Below the pieces are notes generated by a model that was not told the DNA's origin, did no database searches, and saw only the letters and a list, made by a program, of their open reading frames with translations. From NCBI GenBank assembly GCA_965226045.1, contig CBDDBU010000005.1:1-62766 (forward strand): DNA of 62,766 nt. Reading direction: 5' to 3'. The position numbers were made by a program, and so were the translations under genes. The stretch's first letter is position 1, and every line of letters begins with the position of its first letter. This stretch comes from CBDDBU01 sp965226045 (GTDB lineage Bacteria > Pseudomonadota > Alphaproteobacteria > VGEJ01). Positions 54,912 through 62,297 of the stretch are shown here, in pieces.

Positions 54912-55616
54912 ATGCATGAGATGTGGGCGGCGCTGGCAACTGCGGCGCGCCTGATCGCCACGCTCGATCGCGACCTTGTCGAAATCGTCCTGCTGTCGCT
55001 CAAGGTCAACTTCGGCTCGGTAGCCCTGGCCTCCCTGATCGGGCTGCCGCTCGGGGCCGCGCTGGCGCTGTTCTCGTTCGTCGGCCGGCGCACCGCCATC
55101 GTGATCGTTAGCGCGCTGATGGGTCTGCCGCCGGTGGTCGTCGGTTTGGTCGTCTATCTGCTGCTGTCCCGGGCTGGACCGTTCGGCGTATTCGGCCTGC
55201 TCTATAGCCCGACGGCGATGATCATCGCCCAGGTGATCCTGGTGACTCCTATCGTCACCGCACTCACGCGCCAGACCGTCGAGGATCTGTGGGGCGACTA
55301 CCGCGAGCAACTGCGCTCGCTCGGCGCCGGGCCGAGCCGAGCGCTCCCCACGCTCCTCTGGGAGGGACGGTTCACGCTGACGACCGCGGTCCTCGCGGGC
55401 CTCGGGCGAGCCACGGCCGAGGTCGGGGCGGTGATGATTGTCGGCGGCAACATCGATCACCTGACGCGCGTGATGACCACCACGATCTCGCTCGAAACCA
55501 GCAAAGGCAACCTGGCGCTGGCGCTCGGCCTCGGCATCATCCTTGTCGCGATGTCGATCGCCGTGAACGCCTCGGCCTTCGTGATCCGCGACGCGGTCCG
55601 CGAGAGCGCTACATGA
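54912..55616 (+). CDS. tupB: Tungstate ABC transporter permease TupB
   Basis: A 234-residue inner-membrane permease with the TupB-type sequence: SLKVNFGSVALASLIGLPLG, SALMGLPPVVVGLVVYLLLS, GPFGVFGLLYSPTAMIIAQV and the coupling region SLGAGPSRALPTLLWEGRF. The ATG at 54912 follows GGAGGCCG (a GTG at 54909 is an alternative). It overlaps tupC by 4 bp. Confidence 0.92.
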   Translation: MHEMWAALATAARLIATLDRDLVEIVLLSLKVNFGSVALASLIGLPLGAALALFSFVGRRTAIVIVSALMGLPPVVVGLVVYLLLSRAGPFGVFGLLYSPTAMIIAQVILVTPIVTALTRQTVEDLWGDYREQLRSLGAGPSRALPTLLWEGRFTLTTAVLAGLGRATAEVGAVMIVGGNIDHLTRVMTTTISLETSKGNLALALGLGIILVAMSIAVNASAFVIRDAVRESAT

Positions 55617-56356
55617 CCGCTCTGCCGCAGCGCCCGCCGACCGTTTCGGCGCTGCCACTAACGCTGAGTGGCGTCACATACAGCGCTCGAGAGCGGCACA
55701 TCCTCGGCGGCGTATCTCTGGAGATCGAAGCCGGACCCCGCACCGTGGTGCTAGGACCGAACGGCGCCGGCAAAAGCGTGCTTCTGCGTATCTGTCATGG
55801 CCTGATCACGCCCCAGGAAGGCCAGGTTCGCTGGCACGGCCCGGCCGCCACGGCACGCCCTGTTCGCCAGGCGATGGTATTCCAGCGCCCGGTGATGCTG
55901 CGGCGCAGCGCCGCTGCGAATATCCGCTACGCCCTCAAGCTCCACAAGGTACCTCGGGCGGAGCGCCACCGTCTGGCTGAGGTCGCGTTGGCGCGTACCG
56001 GATTGACGGAGGTCGCCCGTACGCCCGCCCATCATCTCTCCATCGGCGAGCAGCAGCGACTCGCGCTGGCCCGCGCTTGGGTGCTCGAGCCCGAAGTGCT
56101 GTTCCTCGACGAACCGACCGCCAGCCTCGACCCCGCGTCGACCCGTGCGGTCGAGGACATTATCCGGGCCATCGACCGCTCCGGCACGAAGATCATCATG
56201 ACCAGCCACGATCTAGCGCAAGCGCGGCGAATCGCCCATGAGGTGGTGTTACTGCACCGCGGCCGGGTGGTCGAGAACACGAGCGCCGCGATGTTTTTCG
56301 AGGCGCCCGAGAGCGCGGAGGCGCGCGCCTTTCTCGCGGGCGAGTTGCTGTGGTGA
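55613..56356 (+). CDS. tupC: Tungstate ABC transporter ATP-binding protein TupC
   Basis: A 247-residue ATPase: Walker A GPNGAGKSV, Q-loop FQRPVML, signature LSIGEQQRLALAR, Walker B LFLDEPTASLD and H-loop SHDLAQA. The C-terminal regulatory domain of ModC-type proteins is absent, as in TupC. The start overlaps tupB (ATGA) and the end overlaps tupA (GTGA). Confidence 0.92.
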   Translation: MTALPQRPPTVSALPLTLSGVTYSARERHILGGVSLEIEAGPRTVVLGPNGAGKSVLLRICHGLITPQEGQVRWHGPAATARPVRQAMVFQRPVMLRRSAAANIRYALKLHKVPRAERHRLAEVALARTGLTEVARTPAHHLSIGEQQRLALARAWVLEPEVLFLDEPTASLDPASTRAVEDIIRAIDRSGTKIIMTSHDLAQARRIAHEVVLLHRGRVVENTSAAMFFEAPESAEARAFLAGELLW

Positions 56357-57183
56357 GACGCCGGGCCGGCTTAGCGCTGATTCCGCTGCTTGCACTGTCC
56401 ATCACGCTCGGCGCCAACGCGGGCCCGCATGAGCACATTGTCCTGGCCTCCACCACGTCGACGGACAACTCGGGGTTGTTCGATTACCTCCTGCCGATCT
56501 TCGAGGCGCGCACCGGCATCAAGGTTCATGTGGTCGCGCGGGGCACCGGCCAAGCAGTCCGCATCGCCAAGGACGGCGATGCCGACATTTTGCTGGTTCA
56601 CCACCGACGCTCCGAACAGGAGCTTATCGCGGCCGGATACGCCCTGGCCCGCCACGAGGTCATGTACAACGACTTCGTCATCGTCGGACCGCGTGGCGAT
56701 CCGGCCCGGATCGACGGATTGCGTGACGCGGTGGCGGCGCTGGGTCGTATCGCGGCCGCGCGGGCCACGTTCGCCTCGCGGGGCGACGAGAGCGGCACGC
56801 ACAAGGCTGAGCTGGCTCTGTGGCGCGCGGCGGGCATCGAGGTCGATGCCGCAGGTGCGTGGTACCGCGAAACCGGCTCCGGGATGGGTGCGACGCTCAA
56901 CATCGCCGCCGGCATGAGCGCCTACGCCCTGGTCGACCGGGCGACATGGCTGGCCTTCCGCAACAAAGCAGACCTCGCCATCTTAGCGGCGGGCGATCCG
57001 CGCCTGCGCAACCAATACGCGGTCTTGGCCGTCAACCCGGCTCGCCATCCCCACGTGCGCGCGGCCGCCGCGCAGACATTCGTGGAATGGGTCACAGGAC
57101 CCATAGGCCAAGCCGCGATCGCCGATTTTACTATCGACGGCGAGCAATTGTTCCACCCCAATGCCCAGGAAGCCGGCCGTTGA
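56353..57183 (+). CDS. tupA: Tungstate-binding protein TupA
   Basis: A periplasmic oxyanion-binding protein of about 276 residues. A Sec-type signal (MRRRAGLALIPLLALSI to NAG) is followed by ASTTSTDNSGLFDYLLP, the tungstate-binding TTST motif of TupA, and by GTGQAVRIAKDGDADILLVH and FVIVGPRGDPA. The SRGDESGTHK segment supplies further ligand contacts. The start GTG overlaps the tupC stop. It delivers tungstate, and perhaps molybdate, for pterin cofactors such as that of the oxidoreductase at 11141. Confidence 0.94.
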   Translation: MRRRAGLALIPLLALSITLGANAGPHEHIVLASTTSTDNSGLFDYLLPIFEARTGIKVHVVARGTGQAVRIAKDGDADILLVHHRRSEQELIAAGYALARHEVMYNDFVIVGPRGDPARIDGLRDAVAALGRIAAARATFASRGDESGTHKAELALWRAAGIEVDAAGAWYRETGSGMGATLNIAAGMSAYALVDRATWLAFRNKADLAILAAGDPRLRNQYAVLAVNPARHPHVRAAAAQTFVEWVTGPIGQAAIADFTIDGEQLFHPNAQEAGR

Positions 57184-57240
57184 CGCGCTTTACAGCGTTC
57201 GGCCGCCAGCCTACCGTCGGCAAGAAATAGGGAGAATGAC

Positions 57241-58695
57241 ATGAACGAACGGGCGTCAGCGCGTTGCGACGTCGCCATCCGGGACGGCACGGTCATCGAT
57301 GGTACGGGCGAAGCTCGGCGGCGGGCGGATGTCGCTATCACCGGCGACCGCATCGTCGCGGTAGGCGACCTTGGGGGGACCGCAGCGGCCCGCGAGATCG
57401 ACGCCAAGGGTCGCATCGTCGCGCCCGGCTTCATTGATGTTCATACCCACGACGACCGAGCGCTCCTCTCCGGACCCGACATGAGCATGAAGGTGAGCCA
57501 GGGCGTCACCTCGGTGATCATCGGCAACTGCGGCGTCAGCCTCTCGCCGATCGTGATGGAGCGACCGCCGCCACCGCCGATGAACCTGCTCGGCGATCAG
57601 AGCTGGTATCGCTTTGCGACCACCGCCGCCTATGTGGAGGAAGTCGAGCGCCAGCCCCCCGCTCTCAACGCAGCGCTGCTGATCGGCCATTCGACGCTGC
57701 GCGTGGGCACGATGGACACCATCGACCGGGCCGCCACCGACGCCGAGATCGTGGCGATGGGCGAGCTGCTGGCCGAGGGTATGGCGGCCGGCGCGCTCGG
57801 TTTTTCAACCGGCTTGTTCTACCCCACCAACTCGGGCGCGCCGACCGACGAGGTCGTGGCGTTGGCTGCGGTCGCCTCGCGGGCCGGCGGGATGTACGTG
57901 ACGCATATGCGCAACGAACACGACGGCGTCGCGGAGTCTCTGGACGAGACCTTCGAGATCGGCCGGCGCGCGGACATGCCGGTCGTGATCTCCCATCACA
58001 AGTGCGCGGGGGCGCGGAACTTCGGCCGCACCCGCGAAACACTGGCCAAGATCGACGCCGCTCGGACCGAGCAGGACGTGGGGCTGGACGTCTATCCGTA
58101 CGCCGCCGGTTCGACGGCGCTGATGTCGGAAATGCTCGACGGCGAGGCCAAGGTGCTGATTACCTGGTCGACGGCCAAACCCGAAATGGCGGGGCGATAC
58201 CTTAGCGAGATCGCGGCGGAACTCGACGTAAGCGAGATAGAAGCAGCCGTCCGCTTGCAGCCGGCCGGCGCGGTTTACTTCATGATGGACGAAGACGACG
58301 TGCAACGGGTCTTGAGCTACCCGCACTCGATGATCGGTTCGGACGGCATCCCGCACGACGAGAGACCGCATCCGCGTCTATGGGGAACCTTCCCCCGCGT
58401 GCTCGGCCACTACGCGCGGGAGCTTGGCTTGTTCAGCCTGGAGGAAGCGGTGCGCAAGATGACCGGGCTATCGGCGGCGCGCTTCGGTCTCGTCGATCGT
58501 GGCGAGGTTCGCACCGGCGCATTCGCCGATCTCGTGATCTTCGACGCCGAGACAGTCGCCGATCGCGCCACCTATGCCGACCCCATCCAGCCGGCGGCGG
58601 GCATTGATCGCGTGATCGTCAATGGGCTCGTCATTTGGGAGAACGGCGCGGCGAGCGGCGAGCGTCCAGGCCGCATCCTGAAGCGTGCCGCCTGA
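57241..58695 (+). CDS. N-acyl-D-amino-acid deacylase (D-aminoacylase) family amidohydrolase
   Basis: A 484-residue amidohydrolase with the DAN family layout: a small beta domain at both ends around a TIM barrel. Metal-site motifs are FIDVHTHDDRAL, GNCGVSLSP with the bridging Cys, THMRNEHDG, VISHHKCAG and IGSDGIPHDERPHPRLWGTF. It hydrolyses N-acyl-D-amino acids or related N-acyl compounds. AAATAGGGAGAATGAC precedes the ATG, 57 bp after tupA. Confidence 0.93.
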   Translation: MNERASARCDVAIRDGTVIDGTGEARRRADVAITGDRIVAVGDLGGTAAAREIDAKGRIVAPGFIDVHTHDDRALLSGPDMSMKVSQGVTSVIIGNCGVSLSPIVMERPPPPPMNLLGDQSWYRFATTAAYVEEVERQPPALNAALLIGHSTLRVGTMDTIDRAATDAEIVAMGELLAEGMAAGALGFSTGLFYPTNSGAPTDEVVALAAVASRAGGMYVTHMRNEHDGVAESLDETFEIGRRADMPVVISHHKCAGARNFGRTRETLAKIDAARTEQDVGLDVYPYAAGSTALMSEMLDGEAKVLITWSTAKPEMAGRYLSEIAAELDVSEIEAAVRLQPAGAVYFMMDEDDVQRVLSYPHSMIGSDGIPHDERPHPRLWGTFPRVLGHYARELGLFSLEEAVRKMTGLSAARFGLVDRGEVRTGAFADLVIFDAETVADRATYADPIQPAAGIDRVIVNGLVIWENGAASGERPGRILKRAA

Positions 58696-58700
58696 GTGCG

Positions 58701-59390
58701 ATGGAGCTGACCCGCGAGAGTCTGCGTAGCGGAAGCGTTCGCCAGCAAATCATCGAGAGCGGTGTCGATATCGGCCTTCTCGACGAGGCTGAGCTGACAG
58801 AGTCGCGCCGCGCGACCCTGGCCGCCGCCACGCCTGGTGAGGACGTATGGTTGTTCGCCTACGGTTCGCTGATGTGGAACCCGACCTTTCATTTCACCGA
58901 GCGGCGCATCGGTCGTGTGCACGGCTATCACCGGCGCTTTTGCCTATGGACCCATCTCGGCCGTGGCAGCCCGGCGACGCCGGGACTCATGCTAGGGTTG
59001 GAGCCGGGCGGGTCGTGCCGAGGACTCGCCTTCCGAATTGCGGGCACGGCGGTCGAGGAGGAGACCGAGATTGTGTGGGCCCGAGAGATGATCAGCGCCG
59101 CGTACGTGCCGCGCTGGGTGCGCGTGCACACCAGCGACGGCCCCGTGGCGGCCATCGCCTTCGCAATGAACCGGGATTTCTCGCGCTACTCCGGCCGATT
59201 GCCTGAACCACAAGTCGCCGCGACCATCGCCATGGCGCGCGGCTCTATCGGCCCTTGCGCCGAGTACTTATTCGAGACGCTCGCCCACTTGGAGACGCTG
59301 GGCATCCGCGACCGCGCCCTCGCCAGCTTGGGCGAGCAAGTCGTCGCCATAACGAGCCGAGCGAGCGGCCCTAGCGGGGTCGATCGGTGA
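58701..59390 (+). CDS. ChaC-like gamma-glutamylcyclotransferase
   Basis: A 229-residue member of the ChaC family, which cleaves glutathione to 5-oxoproline and Cys-Gly. The glycine loop WLFAYGSLMWNP is at residues about 50-61, and YHRRFCLWTHLGRGSPATPGLMLGLEPGG is typical. The catalytic Glu probably lies in the EEETEIVWAREM segment. It begins 5 bp after the deacylase stop. The last codons (from CTAG at 59371) are duplicated 300 bp downstream, beyond an IS fragment. Confidence 0.88.
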   Translation: MELTRESLRSGSVRQQIIESGVDIGLLDEAELTESRRATLAAATPGEDVWLFAYGSLMWNPTFHFTERRIGRVHGYHRRFCLWTHLGRGSPATPGLMLGLEPGGSCRGLAFRIAGTAVEEETEIVWAREMISAAYVPRWVRVHTSDGPVAAIAFAMNRDFSRYSGRLPEPQVAATIAMARGSIGPCAEYLFETLAHLETLGIRDRALASLGEQVVAITSRASGPSGVDR

Positions 59391-59705
59391 GCGCCGTACT
59401 CACATAAAGAGAATGTTCACCTTGCAATACGCTTGAGCAGGCGGCCGGACTCCGTACCTCGCGAAAAGGAATAAGAGTATGCTCGCCTTGCGGCACGCGC
59501 GAGCAAGCGAACGTACTTCGTGCCCTCACGAGAGGGCATAAGAGTATACTCACCCTGCGGTACGCGCGGCCAAGCGACCGCACTCCGTGTCCTCACGAAA
59601 GGCGCTCGATCCCATGACCTCTCCACATCGCGACCGTCCACACCCATTCTCGCGGACCTCAGTCCGACAGGCTGCTAGCGGGGTCGAGGTGAGCCCCGTA
59701 CTCAC
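59371..59705. repeat. Imperfect direct repeat flanking an IS1182 tail
   Basis: The 33 bases 59371-59403, beginning CTAGCGGGGTCGA and ending GTACTCAC, recur as 31 bases at 59675-59705 with a 2-base gap and one substitution. They bracket the IS1182 fragment. The first copy is the real 3' end of the ChaC-like gene; the second is a displaced copy. Confidence 0.85.
59403..59678 (+). mobile_element. Solo IS1182 tail (three 67-bp repeats plus one terminus)
   Basis: This segment matches, in reverse, 44146-44422 of IS1182 copy 1 with a few differences: the terminal repeat and the three imperfect 67-bp repeats (starts at 59403, 59470, 59537, each with a GAGTATACTC-like palindrome). It breaks off exactly at the start of the outermost repeat, so no transposase coding sequence of use remains. 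Confidence 0.9.
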
Positions 59706-59713
59706 GCCTAAAC

Positions 59714-60835
59714 CTAGTGTCCCGATTCCGAAGTTCGCATGATTTTCGCCTGCTGTTCAGCGGTTTCGATTGTTCGGAGGCAGAACCGCTGGATGGCGGC
59801 GAGGATGTCATCGGCGGATTTGGTCCATTTGAAGGGTTTGGGGTTCTGGTTTGTCGTGTCGATGTAGTCGAGGATGGTGCGCTCCAACTCCTTGGTGGAG
59901 CGATGGACGCCGCGCCTGATCTGCTTGTCGGTCAGCAGCCCGAACCAGCGCTCGACCTGGTTCAGCCAGGAGGCGCTGGTGGGTGTGAAATGGGCCTGCC
60001 AGCGCGGCCGTTTGGCGAACCAGTCGCGGATCGCCTTGGTCTTGTGGGTCCCGTAGTTGTCCATGACGATGTGGATGTCGAGATCACCAGGGACGTTCGC
60101 CTCGACGAGGTCGAGGAATTTGCGGAACTCTCGGGCCCGATGGCGCGGGAAACATTTGCCGATGATCTCTCCCGTGGCGATGTCGAGGGCCGCGAAGAGA
60201 GAGGTCGTGCCGTGGCGCTTGTAGTCGTGGCTGCGCCGCTCCGCCTGCCCGGGGCGCATCGGCAAGAGGGGCTGGGAACGGTCCAGGGCCTGGATCTGGC
60301 TCTTTTCGTCGACACAGAGAACCAGGGCACGATCCGGCGGCGCCAAATACAGACCGACGATGTCGCGGACCTTCTCCACGAAGAAGGGATTGCTCGACAG
60401 CTTGAAGGTCTCCGAGCGATGCGGCTGCAGGCCGAAGGCCCGCCAGATGCGATGAATGGTCGAGGGCGCGTGGCCGCTCGCCCGCGCCATTGAGCGAAGG
60501 CTCCAATGGGTCGCGTCCGGCGGCGTCTCTTCCAGCGTCAGCCGGACCGCTTCCGCGATGGCGTCATCGCCGATTTGACGCGGCGCGCCGGGGCGGGGTT
60601 CGTCGTACAGACCGTCGAGGCCCTCCGCCGCATAGCGGCGACGCCACTTGCCCACGGTGTCCGCGCTCGCCTCGAGACGAACGGCGATCTCCTTGTTCTC
60701 CAACCCTTCCGCCGCCGCCAAGACGATCCGAGCCCGCCGCGCAAGCCCCTGCGACGTCTTGCGACGACGAGACAGCGCCTCCAATTCGGCGCGCTCGTCA
60801 TCGCTCAAAGAGATCGTCACCGCCACTCTCGCCAT
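59714..60835 (-). CDS. IS630-family transposase
   Basis: A 373-residue transposase with an N-terminal helix-turn-helix (IAVRLEASADTVGKWRRRY) and a DDE domain: Asp in LCVDEKSQ, Asp in IVMDNYGTHK and Glu in SWLNQVERWF. The stop codon TAG is not within the element: its TA is the target dinucleotide and its G comes from the flanking DNA. The ORF is intact. Confidence 0.95.
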   Translation of the reverse strand: MARVAVTISLSDDERAELEALSRRRKTSQGLARRARIVLAAAEGLENKEIAVRLEASADTVGKWRRRYAAEGLDGLYDEPRPGAPRQIGDDAIAEAVRLTLEETPPDATHWSLRSMARASGHAPSTIHRIWRAFGLQPHRSETFKLSSNPFFVEKVRDIVGLYLAPPDRALVLCVDEKSQIQALDRSQPLLPMRPGQAERRSHDYKRHGTTSLFAALDIATGEIIGKCFPRHRAREFRKFLDLVEANVPGDLDIHIVMDNYGTHKTKAIRDWFAKRPRWQAHFTPTSASWLNQVERWFGLLTDKQIRRGVHRSTKELERTILDYIDTTNQNPKPFKWTKSADDILAAIQRFCLRTIETAEQQAKIMRTSESGH

Positions 60836-60895
60836 CAATCGCGCCTCCTAAAAACAAATAGAGACATAATCATATCCATTTATTGATCAGGACAC
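59717..60895 (-). mobile_element. IS630-family insertion sequence
   Basis: The ends GTGTCC and GGACAC form short inverted repeats; TA dinucleotides at 59715-59716 and 60896-60897 are the duplicated target, as expected for IS630/Tc1 elements. It inserted into the 3' part of a lysE-type gene. Confidence 0.93.
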
Positions 60896-61377
60896 TAGAC
60901 TAGCGCGACGTAAAGAAGCCCGAGCAACAGAACTGCTGCGAGACCGGTCCTCGGCTGGGCTCTACGAATTGCGGTAGGAAGGCGAGAAAGAACACCGCTA
61001 TCTTCGGATTGAGAACACTCACGACGACGCCGTCCGTGAAGACGCCGTGCAGCGAACGAGGGACTGAGGCTTCTCACCCCAGCGGCTGGATAGCGCGCGA
61101 ATAACGTACGGATCCCTATGTAGATCAAGTAGGCAGCCCCCAGTGCCTTGACGATACCGAAAGCCGTCGCCGACGTAAGGAGAATGGCCGAGAGCCCAAC
61201 TGCGGCCGCTCCGACGTGCACAAGAGCACCAACCGATAGCCGCCGAACCAATACCGCGCCCGCTTTTCGGCCCTGACCGAGACTGCGCGCTACAACGTAT
61301 AGAAGGCCTGGCCCGGGAATCAGCAGGGCCACGAGAGCGGCGGCAACGAACACCCCAAATGATGTGCTTGCCGGCAT
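60895..61377 (-). pseudogene. LysE/RhtB-family exporter, frameshifted and truncated by IS630
   Basis: The start FGVFVAAALVALLIPGPGLLYVVARSLGQG and the ALVHVGAAAVGLSAILLTSA and YLIYIGIRTL segments are typical of LysE-type amino-acid exporters (about 205 residues). Around 61040-61080 the frame shifts: the correct sequence continues in another frame as FTDGVVVSVLNPKIAVFFLA and FLPQFVEPSRGPVSQQ, then near 60930 it returns to the first frame (AVLLLGLLYVALV). It ends at the IS630 target site with about the last quarter missing. The product is not functional. Confidence 0.88.
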
Positions 61378-61427
61378 ACAAACCTCCTGAGGACCTACGA
61401 CCCGAAGGTGTAGCCAGGAGTTTAGCC

Positions 61428-61554
61428 CTTGCCTATCCGGTTATCACCCACACCCACTATATGTAGTGTGCACCCATTATATGTCTTGCCTATCCGGTTA
61501 TCACCCACACCCACTATATGTAGTGTGCACCCATTATATGTAGTGTGCACCCAT
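61428..61554. repeat. 57-bp tandem repeat at the left end of the element
   Basis: The 57-bp unit at 61428-61484 is repeated at 61485-61541 and followed by a partial third unit (AGTGTGCACCCAT). It includes the whole terminal inverted repeat, so the element has two possible left ends; the target duplication fits the outer one. Confidence 0.92.
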
Positions 61555-61779
61555 TTTCCTGAGTAAAGCTCGGTGCAGGTCGAAGCGGAGATATCTCCGG
61601 CGATGCCGAGTAGGGACTCGGACGGCATTGTAGCGGCTTTTAGGCGACACTTTAGCGTGGTGGAAATCCTAATCATTGAGTCGGATTTGGCAAAACGCCA
61701 CGTTGCATAAAGGACCGTCACTTCATTGAAATTTATCTGAAATCGGAGGTGAACGACACCGATGGAATATTCCAGGAAA

Positions 61780-62088
61780 TCAGAGCTTCATTGAATTGTA
61801 GGATTCGAGTGCCGAATTATTCACAAATAGCTCTGTGAACTGGTTTTCAAGTTCGCTCAATACGTCATATGGAGTAAACGGATTGAGGATCACGTTCTTG
61901 CGTGTCGCTTCGTCTTCGCTGCGACTCAAAACGCGCAGGAGACTAACAGGCGCGGACGGGTTCTTCGCAACGATTCGTGCCAGCGCGTCGCTTTCTTCGA
62001 CTAGTGCCGTCAATCGCTCAGACGATGTCGTTTCATCAGCAGCTTCCCGTCTGGCCGTGGGTTTCTTCGTTTTCCCCTTGGTCGCCAC
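61780..62088 (-). CDS. Small protein with variant leucine-rich-like repeats (passenger of the element)
   Basis: A 102-residue protein from GTG with a basic N-terminus (ATKGKTKKPTARRE) and two to three units of the type A.NP..P...L..L, namely IVAKNPSAPVSLLRVLSRS and VILNPFTPYDVLSELENQF, then FVNNSALESY. This spacing resembles variant leucine-rich (LRV) repeats. The role is unknown. AT-rich codon use sets it apart from its neighbours, consistent with transfer. Confidence 0.55.
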   Translation of the reverse strand: MATKGKTKKPTARREAADETTSSERLTALVEESDALARIVAKNPSAPVSLLRVLSRSEDEATRKNVILNPFTPYDVLSELENQFTELFVNNSALESYNSMKL

Positions 62089-62297
62089 CGTTCCGTCCCC
62101 CGATGTTAAGTACGTGACGTGAATTAAACTCCGGTTCGGTTTTCAGAACAATCAAGAATTAGCCGGATCGCCTCCTCAATGCGCCTGCGCCGGCCCTTGC
62201 CTGCAGTCCAAGGAGACACACTACATATAGTGGGTGTGGGTGATAACCGGATAGGCAAGGTTTAGCCTTTGGGATGACGGCGGCGGTCGCCCGCGAG

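Larger units (their letters stand above)
61428..62259. mobile_element. 832-bp inverted-repeat element with a passenger ORF and no transposase
   Basis: The left end, starting CTTGCCTATCCGGTTATCAC, recurs as a perfect inverted repeat of about 43 bp at the right end (to 62259). The octamer GTTTAGCC lies directly outside both ends (61420-61427 and 62260-62267), a target duplication. The left terminal repeat is itself duplicated in tandem. The interior is clearly richer in A+T than the flanks and holds one small ORF (61780-62088). This is the structure of a mobile insertion cassette or non-autonomous element mobilised by a transposase elsewhere. Confidence 0.85.

Noticed and set aside
61422..61721. 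A 99-residue minus-strand ORF with a 19-residue tandem peptide repeat
   Set aside because: The repeat is the 57-bp tandem terminal repeat of the mobile element read in frame; the frame covers noncoding element ends and has no independent support.
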